A stretch of 64,000 bases of DNA. It comes from Theocolax elegans (lineage: Eukaryota; Arthropoda; Insecta; Hymenoptera; Cerocephalidae). The DNA lies in assembly GCA_026168455.1 (NCBI GenBank), contig CM047431.1, positions 54,304,539-54,368,538 on the forward strand, given 5' to 3'. A model generated the notes under the pieces. The model did not search any database and was not told the origin of the DNA. It worked only from the letters and a program-made list of their open reading frames with translations. The position numbers and the translations under genes were made by a program. Position 1 is the stretch's first letter. Every line of letters starts with the position of its first letter. Of this stretch, positions 20,912 through 34,045 are shown piece by piece.

Positions 20912-23900
20912 ATGATGCTTCGTAGTGTAAAACGAAAGAGAAAACATCAGATAGACAAAAATAATGAAGAATCGGATGATAGTGAGAAATACAAAGCTTA
21001 CATTAAGAAACCGTCGAAAAAGGATAATAAAGAAAAAAATACTAGTTCTCCATTGACTCAAGATAATGCAAAGTTAGCATTGAAAAAGGGAAACAAGAAA
21101 AAAAATAGTGATTCCCAAGTTGTTATTCCAACAGAAGTTATTAGTACTGTTGCTCCAGTTACTTCTAAAGTAACGATATGCGCTAAACCTAAACTTAACA
21201 AATTTGCAGTTAAATCAAACATTGTACATAAGACTGATTCAAAAGTTAATGGCAAATTGACAAAAAATAAAAAACGTGTGTTAAATAAAAAGTTGTTAAA
21301 AATGCAGAAAAAAGAAAAGACTTTCTAGCAATGATGAAGTAGAAATTAAAGTAATATCTCCAGAAATAAATCTTTCTCCTACTATTGTGGATGATGAACC
21401 AAATACTAGTAAGTTTTTAGATAATTTTATTATATTTTTTAAATCAAATGCAGATGATGTTACATTATTTTGCTTTTTATAGGTATATTGTTGCAAACTT
21501 TATCTTTGAAAATAAATGATGATGCTAGTACAGAGAGTGCACCAATTATTATTGAAGCAAATTTAAAAAAGTCATCAAATTCTTATGTTCCAAAAGCTTT
21601 GCAGGATCCTGAAGAAATTATTGGAACAAATGAAATTAGTAATAAAAAAGATAATAAAAACAAGAGCTCTGAAAAACCTGTTGATAATGCACAAAATAAT
21701 GACCAAGAATTCAATTGTAATATACCTAAAGAATTACAAGAATTTTATGATGAAGTTACAAAAAGTTTTTCCGATTTAACGGAAAATCAAAAAAGTAATA
21801 AAAGTAAAAAGAAAAATACTCCATTAACTGTAGATAAATCACTTACTGATTCTAATGATTTAATGAATATTGTACATAGAAATAATTCCTTATTCAATAA
21901 ATCAGTATCAGTAAACCATGAAAGTGTGGCACAATTTTTTTCTTTAGAAACTAAAGTTATTTTAGTTCTGCACCCAGGAAAACAATTTTCATTCTCTGGA
22001 AAATTGAAATTAAGAGTTTTATATGGTGCTATTGAACTTTATGGATCTGTATTTGATTGTCACAATACAATCAAACCAGTTGAAGTTTATTCACCTAGAG
22101 GCTATAGCTCTATAAGTATCTCAAATTTTAATGTAAGTAATACATATGATAAAGAAGCTCTTTGGGATACCTTAACTTCAGAAGGAGTTGACAGGTCATT
22201 AAAAACAAAATTACACAATGCTATTCAAGAATGTAAGCCAGGCTGGACAGTTTTATTATTAGAAAATTTAGAAAATACATTAACAAATTTTTTAAGTGCA
22301 CACTGTTCATTTAAACTGTTTCCAAAAATAGAAAATATAAAATATTCTTGGTGCGATTCAAGGAGAGCCGAGTGTGTGCTGCAGGCTAATTTTCAATTTC
22401 ATCATTATGAAGATGAAATATCAATTGGTCCTTGTTGGAATGATTCCATAACTAATCAACTTTTAGCACAATGGAAGTCTAAAAACTCTGTATGTGCATT
22501 AATTGCTGGTGGTAAAGGAGTTGGAAAATCCACAACAGCCAGATATTTAATCAATAATTTATTAAGACACTCGAAAAAAGTTGTACTGTTAGATTTAGAT
22601 CCAGGACAAGCAGAATTAACACCTGCAGCTTGTTTATCAATAAATATATTGGAAGAACCTCTGCTAGGACCGAATTTCACTCATCTTAAAACACCATTTT
22701 ATCAGTTATACTTAGAAGATGTAAATGTCACAAATTGCATAACTAAATATATACAATATACTAAAAAATTAGTGGATTTCCTCAAAAATCATAAAGATCT
22801 TGCACAGTATCCTGTCATTGTAAACACTATGGGATTTTGCAAAGGTCTTGGACTTGATATCTGCATTTTTTTAATAAAGTTAATTGAGCCTACTAATATT
22901 ATACAAATTTTATCAAAAAGGACAAAAAACAATTTTGAGTTTGCACTGTTAAAGCACACAGTTAATGAAAGAGTATGTATAAATTATCAAATAATTTAAT
23001 TTACAATAATTATAATTATCATGGTAATAAATAAATTATTATTATTGTAATAAATTATTAACAAAATAATGTAATTAAATAAAATGTACTTTTATTACTA
23101 GAAAACATCTTTGATATCTTTGAACGACGACGAAGTATTTAAAAAAATTTGTGATTATGAATTGCATTACATACCATCCATGGCAGAAGGAAAACGTCAA
23201 TTTGAAACTTGGAATATAGAACCACGTCAACAACGTGAACTTGTGCTACTTGCGTATCTTAGTCAAATAATCCAAAATGCAGATGAAAAATGGTACAACT
23301 CACAAGATACTTTACTGCTAATCAATTTATAATAATCTTATTAAAACTTATACCAATTATTTTTTTCAGTTTCTGCAATTTCACACCAAACAGTATCAAC
23401 AATGTAATCCCATATACGTAAGGATAGTCCACTCTTCTAGATAGTAAGCAGTATAGAGTAAATAATAAAATTTAATATAACGTAACTTATTTTTTTTAGT
23501 TTGCCATTCTCATCATTTTACGTATCTTTGATGCACGCTAGTATACCGCCAACCCATATTTTAGCAGCGATGAACGGAAATATTGTTGCCTTGTGCGGAA
23601 TTGATTTAGATGAAGATTCATCGAATGTTGACAAAGAATCTTTGAACTATCCTTTGGTAGTTATAAAACCACCAACTTGCACTTGCTATGGATATGGTAA
23701 GCGACTGCTAATTAGAAGATACCTATACAATATGAAATTATTAATTGCTTTTTTTTCACAACAGGTATAGTAAGAGGAATTGACATGAAGAAACGATGTG
23801 TGTACATCAATACACCTTTAGATCAAAATCTATTACAATACGTGAATTTGTTGACTGGATGTTCAGCAATGCCATTTGCACTTTTAAATCCGGGTAAAAA

Positions 23901-23997
23901 CTCGACTGCACCTTATGCAGCGGATCGGGGGGAGTTGCCTACGAGTCGCGAAGCTCGTCGTGGCAATTTCCGTGTCGATCAAAATAAAAGCATGTAA
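20912..23997 (+). CDS. NOL9: Polynucleotide 5'-hydroxyl-kinase NOL9 (Grc3), six exons, one frameshift
   Basis: NOL9/Grc3 phosphorylates 5'-OH RNA ends during ITS2 removal from pre-rRNA in the nucleolus, working with Las1. Exons: 20912-21408, 21483-22972, 23102-23292, 23370-23417, 23500-23696, 23765-23997. About 884 residues, longer than human NOL9 because of a long Lys/Ser/Asn-rich N-terminus. The Walker A motif is GGKGVGKST (nt about 22510), followed by VVLLDLDPGQAELTP. The C-terminal domain has PPTHILAAMNGN, CTCYGYG and RGIDMKKR as in animal NOL9. Exon 1 is open to TAG 21326-21328, but the continuing protein is one base out of frame from about 21300-21325, in an A-rich run. Removing one base restores phase with exon 2. 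The donor of exon 3 (GTACAA) is weak but the phase fits. Confidence 0.88.
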
Positions 23998-24445
23998 ATT
24001 ATGAAAATTTATGTTTGTAAATAATATGAATGTTGATCAATCATTTTCGCACGACAAATCATAATAGAATGAACAATTTAAATGAAATGATTATTAATAA
24101 ATGTATTTTTTCATGTTGAAACGTTGTGCAGTCACTTCGTCTTTACCAGCACTTGCGTAATTAAATATAGATCTAGATAATCTATAAGTTTATTTGCACA
24201 GTGAAGATACTTGCGTTTGAAAAAAGTTACCTGTATTTGACATATATTTTAAGAAATTTAACTTTTATCGAATAATCGTCAAATAAACAGAAGTATGGAA
24301 AGTACCTTCAACTTCGACTTTTTAAATTAAATAAAAAAATTAATTTTTAGAATCGTTTACTTCATTAGAAAAAGAGCCGTCATCATTAACGTAAATCAAT
24401 AAAAACTTGTAAGCGACACTGCGATATTCAAATCGTTTTACTTAC
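23998..24445. other. NOL9 3' region and downstream DNA
   Basis: AATAAATG-like polyadenylation signals lie near 24093-24104. On the minus strand, a weak acceptor near 24230 opens a short frame ending at a stop that could be a terminal exon of the DNMT3 fragment, but its translation does not clearly match DNMT3 C-termini. Confidence 0.4.
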
Positions 24446-24881
24446 ATAGTGTACAAGCTTTTCCTATTAGCTGGAGTCTTCGAGTTTTTTGAAGATTCGC
24501 GTCAGTATAGTGAGCGGGAAAGCCAAATATTTCTTCGAGTTCCGTAACCCACAGCATATCTTTCTTACCGTCCATCAACACGGGTTTAAGATTTTCTTTT
24601 GCTGTAAATACGAGAGCTGTGTAGTTATTATTCTCGTATTATTAAAAGATAATATTACAACAAATTAGTTTACTTTGATTATAAGGGAATTCATCCTCGT
24701 TGTTACCGTCATTATCTTTTTCACCAGCGCTTGTCGATTGCATTTCTTTCTAAGACAGTCTTGTAGTAGAACGTCGTTCACTTGATATGGTCCTCCTGGT
24801 AAATTACCCCAGTATAATCTTGGTCTGTGTTGCGCTGAAAAATCAGCGGAATCTAGAAATCTTGGTTCACGTCCTAAATAT
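24446..24881 (-). pseudogene. Dnmt3: Orphan 3' exons of DNA methyltransferase 3
   Basis: Two minus-strand exons encode the end of a DNMT3 catalytic domain. Exon A (24881-24674): EPRFLDSADFSAQHRPRLYW, GNLPGG, IMTVTTRMNS. Exon B (24601-24446): PVLMDGKKDMLWVTELEEIF, GFPAHYTD, RRLQLIGKA. They match the DNMT3A stretches SAAHRARYFWGNLPG, TTRSNS and FGFPVHYTD. The exons upstream that would carry the ENV and PC catalytic motifs, the ADD and the PWWP domains are not seen in 24.9-27.2 kb. Exon A ends in phase 0 at its only donor, whereas exon B needs one extra base, so the join is out of frame. A strong donor (GTAAGT) ends exon B without a convincing last exon. It is most likely a relic; a gene with distant exons or a base error remains possible. 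Confidence 0.78.
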
Positions 24882-25002
24882 CTGGAAGTTATAATAATCT
24901 AATGTAAAAACTCGAATATTTTAAATGGTTAGTTTACTGATTAAATAACAAAGCATCATACATAAAAGATACTGAAGAAAAAAATTTAGTCAATTCGATA
25001 GA

Positions 25003-25452
25003 ATATTAGCGAATAGGGTTGGGGTCCGATTTATCGAATGTTAATTCAAAATGTGTGCGATATTTCGGATTTTAGAAATTAGAATATTTTTTTTGTTATT
25101 TCGAACCGAGAAAATAGAATGATCATTATTTCGAAAGTAATGAAATCGTCAGATATTTGGTATTAGGTGCAATATTTCGAATTCCAAATAGTAGATAAGT
25201 CATTTTCTACATTATTGTCTGTTATCAAGGTGTTAATAGACAAATATTATGCAAGTTATTTCTCTACACTATGAAGTTTGAATATTCGGAACAAATATAT
25301 AAGAACTGAAGAATGCATTATTTTCGAAATAATGATCTTTCTATTTCTCTTGGTTCTAAATAATAAAAATGCATTTATAATTTTTGAAATTCGAAACAAA
25401 GCACACATTTTGAATGAGCTTTCGGCAATTTGGACCCCACCCAACGAATAAT
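25003..25452. mobile_element. Foldback element upstream of the DNMT3 fragment
   Basis: Arms 25003-25165 and about 25300-25452 are imperfect reverse complements: 'GGGTTGGGGTCC' faces 'GGACCCCACCC', and 'TTCAAAATGTGTG' faces 'CACACATTTTGAA'. It lies about 120 bp upstream of exon A, where the next DNMT3 exon might be expected. It has no coding capacity. Confidence 0.8.
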
Positions 25453-27200
25453 ATAGATTAGAGCGAACAATATTTTAAAGGGAATCAAGATAATGTACAC
25501 TCTAAACCCTAAGGAGCAAAAATTGACTCAAGGATATGTACTTATATATACTCTTACAAAATTCTATTAATATAAGAAAAATTGGATCAAGCTGACAAAA
25601 TGTTGCATGAAATTGTAACTAAATCTGAAGAATATTTCGGAATGAAAGAAATATGACGTATAACGTTTCATCAATTATTACTGCATATATATGTCGAAGC
25701 GTTTTGATTTGGCGACTCTTGTGGTCTCAGTCCATATTTTGTTCTGAATCAGCAAATCAAAATTTATTAAAAGCAACATAATGTTCGGACGGAGTCACGA
25801 TTTTCTCACAGAGTTTCGATTTTAAAAGAATATGTATATCCAGATCAACTTGATATATAATCATTATTGGGTTATCAGTTGATTATCAAGTGATATTTAT
25901 CAGCAGGACATTATTATTATTATTATTATTATTGTTATTACGACGATAACAATCTTTTATAGTTAAACTGTCTTAAATATGGTGAAAAATTTCAATCGAA
26001 TCGATTCAAAAATTAAAATCTAAAAAAAATGAAAATTTTATCTTCTATATCTTCTTTGCTACGCATGAAAATCACCAAATATTCAAATTAACCAATATTC
26101 AATTTCTTTGCACCAAATACCTTGTGTTTTAAAAATAAAATTTTTACTTTGCTTATTTCTCGGATACACACCCCGCACACACGAACACGCTGACTCAAAA
26201 TAGAGTAACGACTAGTTTTTCCTCTCATTTATATTTTTGTTTGTTATTATTATTATTTATTATGATTATGACGATAATCATCTTTTTAATTATAAATATG
26301 ATATTCCATTTATATAATTTAAATATTTCTTTATTTAAATGGACTATATATATATAATATGTATTTGCGTATACCTATATTAACTTTATTTGTAAACTGT
26401 ACACTGCACACTCACCTTTGTTTTATACAAATACGAACCGATTTTAATTTTCAACTTATTCGACAATGCCTATATCTCTAGGCGTAGATTATAACAACGT
26501 CCTCAGCGTCAACGGTAACAAAATAGTCTACATTTTTAATATTTGTTATTTTAAATTTGTAAAAATTTGCTAATATATATTGTTGTGTTTTATAAATAAT
26601 TACAGTACTTGATGAGATCTACAAACCATGCAGACGAAATGCAATACAACTATTTAAATAAATAAGTTGTTATTTATTTATTATCATCCTCAATATCGAC
26701 ATGATGACATGATGTATTTTAACAAAATTTAAGTATATATATTTGTAATTTGTATACACATATACATGTATATTTAGTTTAGTGCCTTCGTTTTTCACAT
26801 ACGCAGCTGATTGCGTCGTCTGCTCTCTGTTTTAATACATACGTGCATATATGTGCGTCTGCTTCCGTAAATTTTGTTGAATTAAATTTTTACGTCTATT
26901 TTGTTGTTTAAATGTTTATTTCACACTGGCTTTCTTTGTTGTGAATAAATATAGTGCTTTACTCACCGATAAATAAATATGTCAAGTTTTTCAGTTTGCA
27001 TTAAAAATTTGAGAAGGTGAATAAAATTTCGCCACATAACCTAAATACTAGATAATTTTGAAAAACATATATATTCTTGTCCGTCACACGTTTTTTGATA
27101 CGTATACTAATATTATCATAGAAAATTGTTAAAATTCTATTGAGATACTCATTTTTGTTAATGAAAAAAAATTGTTTGTCAACCTCAATATTGATTGTCT
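25453..27200. other. AT-rich intergenic DNA
   Basis: An (ATT)n tract lies near 25909-25945. No exon with DNMT3 catalytic motifs or any other protein similarity is visible on either strand. The last few hundred bases probably hold the 5' UTR and promoter of PGS1. Confidence 0.55.
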
Positions 27201-27245
27201 CTGAACATTTAATTATTATTGACCAAACTTTGGGTAGTCGATCTG

Positions 27246-29326
27246 ATGAATTATTTACTTTGCAGATTTCATAATAAAAAACTTCACAAACGTTGTATTG
27301 AAAACAATTTTGTTAGATGTAAAATGGATGCGGCAATGTTAGAAGTTGATAAACTATCCGATTTAGAGACAGTACAAATTGAAAGTAGCAGTCTTTCTTG
27401 GCTACGCAAAGCAGCTCCTGCATTTCCTGTAGATGGTTCAAAGGTATTATTTAAATAAATTAAATTATTTTCTCTTATGAACTTAAATCTTATATAATTT
27501 GTTATTACAAATATGTGTCTAAGAATTACTAATAAAATAAATAAGAATAAATGAGAAATTAAATTTTTTTAGGTCACAATAATTAATGAACCATCAGAAT
27601 TTTATTATACTTTATTGGAAAAATGTAAAACTGCTAAAACAAGAATAACACTTGCTTCGTTATATTTAGGTACTGGACATTTAGAAACAGAATTGGTATG
27701 TTCATTTCGAGTAAATAAACTGCTGTATAATATTGATATAATGATATGTTTATCCTTTAATAAATAACTCAAACGGTTTAGGTAAAATCAATAAAAGAAA
27801 CAGTCGAGTCGAGTAATGGAAACATCGAAGTTAATATTCTTATAGATTTTATGAGAGGTTCTCGAGGAAAAATTAATTCAAAGGAAGTTTTAAGGCCTAT
27901 ACTCGAAGGGAAAAATGGACATTGTTGTCATGTTTTTCTTTATCATACACCCAGATTACGAGGTTTTCTTAAGGCGCTTATACCTGATCGTTTTAATGAA
28001 TTAATTGGATTACAACATATGAAATTATATTTATTTGATAATACTCTCATAATTAGTGGGTAAGAAATATGTAATTAAGTATACAATATGAAAATTTTAT
28101 TTATAAAGCTTTATTACTAACATTACTCTTTAATATTTAATTTCTTTATCAGTGCAAATTTAAGCAATGACTACTTTCAAAATAGACAAGATCGTTATAT
28201 TATGATTGAAGATTGTAAGGATCTCTGTGATTTTTATTGTACATTGGTTCAAAAAGTTACAGAGTTTAGTTTTCAATTAAATTCAGATGGTAGTACACAT
28301 TTCAGTGATAAAATTAATTCACATCCTTTTAAAAGTTCAAAAAAACAATTCACAGAAGAAGCATCTGATAGGATACGTACACTTTATCAAGCAGAAATTA
28401 ACAAACGTTTGGAATTAAACAAGAAAGGTTAGCTTAAATTTTTAAATATTAAGTTTGGCAATAAACTGTTAATTTAATGTTTATGTTTTGTATTTTTAGA
28501 AATTTCAAATAAAGATACGTGGATTTTTCCGCTGGTTCAGATGGGACAATTAAACATCAGAGTTGATAGTGAAGTTACACTTAAAATATTAAAAACTGCT
28601 CCAATGGGTGCAACATTAAGATTGGCTACAGGATATTTTAATTTAACAACAGAGTATAAAAATGCTATATTGTACAATTGTCAAGCAAATTGTCATCTCT
28701 TAACTGCTCATCCCAAAGCAAATGGATTTTTTGGTAAAACTATTATTATTCTTTATAAATTTTCATTAAACAATATAATAAATTATCACTGACATTCTTT
28801 TAAAATGCATAATGTTATCTTTCTTTTATTTTAAGGAGCAAAAGGTGTTGCCGGTGGCATCCCTGCAGCTTACACTAAAATAGAAGAATTATTCTATAAA
28901 TTATGTTATAAAATGAAACAGAGTGAAAGAATACAGTTATGGGAGTTCTTGAAACCTGGTTGGACATATCATGCGAAAGGATTGTGGTACTCAATGCCAG
29001 GCCAAACAAAACCATCATTTACACTTATTGGATCTCCTAATTTTGGTAAACATATTAAACATTTTTCCCACTATACATTTCTACTAAAAACTAAATGCAC
29101 AAAATATTATCAATTATTTTAAGGTTATCGATCCACTGAGAGGGATCTTGAAACTCAAATAGCATTAGCCACAAGAAATGAAGCATTGCAAGATTCTTTG
29201 CAAAAAGAATATGAAAAGTTATTTGATACAGCTGCACCTGTGACAAAACAAACTTTTTCACAAAAAGATAGAATAGCTCCTGCGTGGGTTCGTGTAGCAG
29301 TATTTTTTTTCCGATATTATTTTTGA
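27246..29326 (+). CDS. PGS1: CDP-diacylglycerol-glycerol-3-phosphate 3-phosphatidyltransferase (PGS1), seven exons
   Basis: It makes phosphatidylglycerophosphate from CDP-diacylglycerol and glycerol-3-phosphate, the committed step to cardiolipin in mitochondria. Exons: 27246-27443, 27573-27695, 27782-28059, 28153-28427, 28500-28733, 28836-29045, 29124-29326; every junction is GT-AG and in phase. 506 residues. It is a phospholipase D superfamily enzyme: the first active-site segment is HMKLYLFD followed by SGANLSNDYFQNRQDRY (about 183-215), and the second is HAKGLWY followed by LIGSPNFGYRS (about 415-442). The start at 27246 gives MNYLLCRFHNKKLHKR, basic and free of acidic residues, a fair mitochondrial presequence; an upstream non-coding exon is possible because TTTGCAG precedes codon 7. 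Confidence 0.93.
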
Positions 29327-30701
29327 TTTTTGGCTTTACGAAATTTTATTTTTTTAAGTTTTTATATTTAAATTATTGTATTACCGACGTTTCTGTATAT
29401 TATTTGAAGGAAAATTTTTTTTATATTAATAAACTATATTTATTTAGTTATTTAATTCATAGAACAAAATTTGTGTATAAAAAAAATTATTACTCATTAG
29501 TTAAATAATGTGTCATAGAAAAATTATTAAAATTGAAGATGCGCAATGTTGAAGTACAAACATATACACGTTATAAGATACAAGCAGTAATCAAAATGTT
29601 ATTTTATAGAAAAACTAATAATATTGGTGTTCATGACATTCCAATATTGAAAATATCTAAGAAACAATTTAGTTTTTAACTCGTTGATTGAATAAAATAC
29701 TATACCTAGTAGAAAAAATTTTTTATTGAATATAGTATAATTTATATCCAACTATGACTCCTAACAAGACACTGTTACTTTGATTATTTCAAAAAGTAAG
29801 TAAAAATACTAAAATGTAAATAATGCGAGGATAAGGTGAAGTAATTAGTCTGTGTTTACTTTACTAGTTTAATGCAAAACATATGGCTATATTGTGGAAA
29901 CGCATTAATAAATATTACAAATCTGACGCTGTCTTATAAACAGCAAATATATGCAAGTAGAGATAATGCGCACTTATTTTAACCTTTTTTTCGTTTGCTC
30001 TTGGCAAGACGAAACTAAAATATGCAAACGATATATGTTCTTTTCGTATTCGAGCTTCTAATATGATTTATTATATTACAATAATTATGATTGCATTTAA
30101 TACATCACTGTTTACGCTACGCTTCCCAATTAATTGTAGCGACTAAGGAAACTAATGATAACATAATCAATGTTCTCTTTTTGTAAAAATTACATTATTT
30201 ATTGTTTAAAAGAAGACAGTAATAAGTTTGTAAAAAAATGGATAAAACGTATTAATTGTATTATATATTTAAATGATAAATGACTTTTATTACATTTAAC
30301 TATTATTATTATTGTTATTATTATTATATTATTAAAGTTATTGTTATTATTATGTAGCCTTTGATATAACATTTATTTATTTAACTACATGTATAAATTA
30401 ATGCTTCGTACAAAATTCACAATGTTAATGACAAAAAGACATTTTTTTGTATTCTGCTTAAATGTAATTTAGTAAATAATATCCGGTAAAAGTAAAATTG
30501 TAAGTAATTGCATTATTAGTTTCTACCTTTGAATAAAACACATACTGTTGTACAGTCAAAATATAGTTATAAATAATATCTCATTTCTGTCTTCTCTTAA
30601 CACTTTGTTCTTATAAACGGAACACAGCTCCATTACTGTCGTAATGATTATTATTTAAAGTGATCAATTCCTCTAAGGAAGAGACTATTATTTTCGACGT
30701 C
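29327..30701. other. 3' regions of convergent PGS1 and TDRD3
   Basis: AT-rich sequence between two convergent stop codons. A (TTA)n-like tract lies near 30301-30350. No gene is supported. Confidence 0.6.
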
Positions 30702-33700
30702 CTATGTGTTTTGGGGTAAAAAGGTATTGCCTCGTTGAGCTGGAGGTTGATAAATCGCTTGCATGCCACGTTGTTGCCCGCGTTTTTTGAAATTTTTATT
30801 ATTACCAGAACCTCCGCTACGGCGGTATTCTGCAACGATCGTTAATACAAATGTATATGTATAAAAATGTATGGAAAAATGTGATAATTTATTTGAGAAC
30901 CAAAATTTTACCATTTGCATTGTTTTGGTTTTCGAATCGAGGCGGTCGGTTACTTGTACGATGATCCATTCGTCGATTATTCTCTTGAGTTTGAGAATCC
31001 TAAAATATCATTTATTTATAAATAATAGATTACACTAGTGGAATATAAAATTTCAGTAATTGATACTTATTACTTCAGTTATTGGTATACAGTCTACTTG
31101 AAGAACTTCTTCGTAATTATGAAAGTCTTTAAATAGTACGACGCATGTCCTCTTTGAAACAGCTGTAACTTCGGCATTATAATACTGCAATCATAAAAAT
31201 TAAATGAACGATTAATTAGGAACGTTATGTATATCCATTTTTAATAAAGAAATCTCTATACGAACCATATTGTCCTCCCAATATTTTGCCATACATCTAT
31301 CTCCAACGCGCCACATCCAAGTACCACCTAAAGGTTCTTCAGTTTTATTACTACAACTACTATTATTATAGTAACTATTTTTCTGAGGGTTTATATTGGC
31401 ATTTCCTTGGTATTCTAAATGATCGTCAGTAGGTCCATAAAAACGATTCTGTTGACCTCCTTTATAGTTTCTATCTACTGGATTAGGTTGATACAACCGA
31501 TGATCGATTTCTTGCACACGATTATGCCGAAGATGATTTGGTTCGTAATTCTGATTACGACTATTACTAACCATTTTGGTCTGGTATTCTTGATGAGTCT
31601 AAGTTTAAATATTTAAATTTTAAGTTTAACGGAGAAATCATAGATTTGATGAATTTATAATATAAATTATATATTTTTTTTTTTACCTTAGCCTGATAAT
31701 CCTGATTATTCTGATTATAAGCATTAGCAGGAAAGTCCCAGGGTGTCGCAGCATCTTGTCGTGGCTGAGAAAATGGCGGTATGTTTGGCATCGTATTTCT
31801 AAATTCGTTAACTTGAGGAAATTTGTTGAAACTACCGATTGGTTCTTGTTGATAATTTGAGTAATTATGATTTTGATTTTGAGCTTCCTGATTTCGTTGA
31901 AATCGCGGAGGCTTGGATTTTTGAGAATTCATTCCTCCGTATTGTCCATACTGATTATTCGTCGAGTTATTCGAATATTTATTTGATCGATTTTCATCTA
32001 AATGTCGAGGTGGAACCTGATAACCGCGATTACCTCTTGAATTTCTGAAAATTTAGAATTGAAAATTTAGTAAATTTGTTTAATTTACTACTACATATGT
32101 ACTTCAAACATATTTGATAAAATTTTATTTTTATGTTTACCTTCCACCTCTACCGGATTGAGTATGATCATTACTTTTGGAATGGTAACGGTCAGAATAA
32201 TTTTCTGTTTTATCTTTGCCAGAAGATTCAGAATAGTGTACATTATTGGTTTCGGCAGTTTCAGCCTGAACCGGTAATTTATCTTCGAGAAAATCGAATA
32301 ATGATATTTTTCCACTACTCGGTTTACCACTTACTTCGTCCGATTTTTTGTCACCTCGTTTTCCTTTGGGTTCACGTGGTTCACGCGTTTCTCTCGTATT
32401 ACTACACCGGGTAATTAATAATTTATAAAATATGTGAATATTAAAATAAGTTAAGAGAAGATAGTGATTAAAAAATTTATGTATTCTATGTATTACCTAT
32501 TTGATTTATTATCACTTTTTTGTAGTGATTTAAGAGCACGATCCACATTGTTTCTATTTACTTTCAAAGCATATTCAGCTTGTTCTATCGTAAAGCCTTG
32601 ATCCACAATTCTTTGGACACTATGATCTAGAAGCTATTAATACACGAATCTTACTAATTTTTATCAATTCTTGACAATTTGTTACATTGAACATTAAACA
32701 TTAATATTGTAAATTTATACCTGTTTATTTCCACCACCAAATACTTTCTTACTGCCTTGTTTAGCAGCTTCAGCAATAGCATTTTTACGCTGAGCTTCAA
32801 ATTCTGCATTTTCTTCTGTAGTTTTCTCCTTTTCAGCTAAGGCTTTGAAATTTTTCCCTTGATCCATAACTTTTACTATTTTCTTGCCAAATGGAATCCA
32901 TGGAGGTGGACCACCTTCTTCAACGGGTCTCACTCGACAATGTGAGGCTAATTTCTAAAATGGCAATTATTACTCAAACTTACTGTCAAATAACTTTTAA
33001 ACTATCAATAACATATTTATGATGTACCTTATTCAATTCCCATTTTTCTACAAGGTTTGCTACTTTTCCCCCAAGAACATTTACAATATTGAAAGGTTTT
33101 AATAATATTACTCCATGCGATATTGGTAATGTTCCTCCTTTGACTAATAACTTTGTACCTGGTGGTGTATTTAAACTATAAAGAAATAAAAATTTTGTTT
33201 TCATATTTTCTAAGTACAAAGTCTTAGGATAAAATCAGCAGTTTTAAATTAATTATTTAGTTATAGTAAAATTATAAAGTACCTAATGGAAGATATATTT
33301 TCTATTTCAACCGCTTGAAAACTATTTTTACCATCTGTCAATGAAAGTTTGAGCATTCGAGGAGCTCCGCGAGATTCTTCATTACTTTTGGGTGCTGCTA
33401 TATTACGCAATTTTTGAATTTGCAAAACAATATCTCCTTGACTCAGATCTCCCTCTCCACTACTAATTTCTTTTAAGTCGTGCTACAAAAATAAAAAACA
33501 AAATAGAAGTATTATTGTAATTTTCAAGTTATGCAGCATTAGTTTATTTAAAGTAAAAATAGATTAACTTATTTATCTCTTACCTCTGTAGCACGTTTTA
33601 TAATTTTCTGTACATCAACAATACTACCATAATCACTGACAAGATCGAATCCTTGTTCCGTCAAATACCTAAAATCAAATGGAAAATAAATTAAATCACC

Positions 33701-34045
33701 TCGACCTAATTAACATTCGCTTGGATTAATATTTCAAAATGTATAATTACAAAAAAAACTGATTAAAAATAGTTATTTCATTGAAACGCGTGTAAAATTT
33801 CTTTAAATTATTGAAACATTCGCACAAATAGCACCTAATAACGCGAAACGGGAAAACATCGAAATAAAATACCGCGAGTAGACGAGTGAAAAATCTCTAT
33901 TAAAAGTTAAAATTAAACGGGAGCCAAGAATTAAAAATAGTCGTATTTATTTTTTAATCTCACGGAAAACATAGTAAAATGAAAATTCGTATCACGTAAT
34001 TTACCATCCGTAACTACGAAGTTTTTCCACAAGTGCAATCGTCAT
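30702..34045 (-). CDS. TDRD3: Tudor domain-containing protein 3 (TDRD3), twelve exons
   Basis: TDRD3 reads asymmetrically dimethylated arginine and partners topoisomerase 3-beta in transcription and mRNP regulation. Exons (minus): 34045-34005, 33668-33584, 33482-33283, 33175-33028, 32954-32721, 32633-32497, 32401-32141, 32044-31687, 31598-31266, 31184-31074, 30999-30912, 30829-30702; all in phase, 707 residues. Residues 1-155 form the N-terminal OB-like domain (IQKLRNIAAPKSNEES, NTPPGTK, LGGKVANLVEKWE), which in known TDRD3 binds TOP3B. GGPPPWIPFG follows, then a UBA domain (about 237-282) and ISLFDFLEDKL. Next come about 250 Asn/Gln-rich residues, then the Tudor domain (about 580-638; WRVGDRCMAKYWEDN, FHNYEEVL). 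The tail RRSGGSGNN to IYQPPAQRGN resembles the RG-rich vertebrate end. The start MTIALVEKLRSYGWYL matches the family N-terminus. Confidence 0.94.

Noticed and set aside
23293..23332. Read-through of NOL9 exon 3 to the stop at 23330
   Set aside because: Splicing at 23292 into 23370-23417 restores the conserved VIPY-LPFSS segment in phase, so the stop is intronic.
24230..24240. Candidate last exon for DNMT3
   Set aside because: An acceptor in the right phase exists, but the 13 residues that follow do not convincingly match DNMT3 C-termini.
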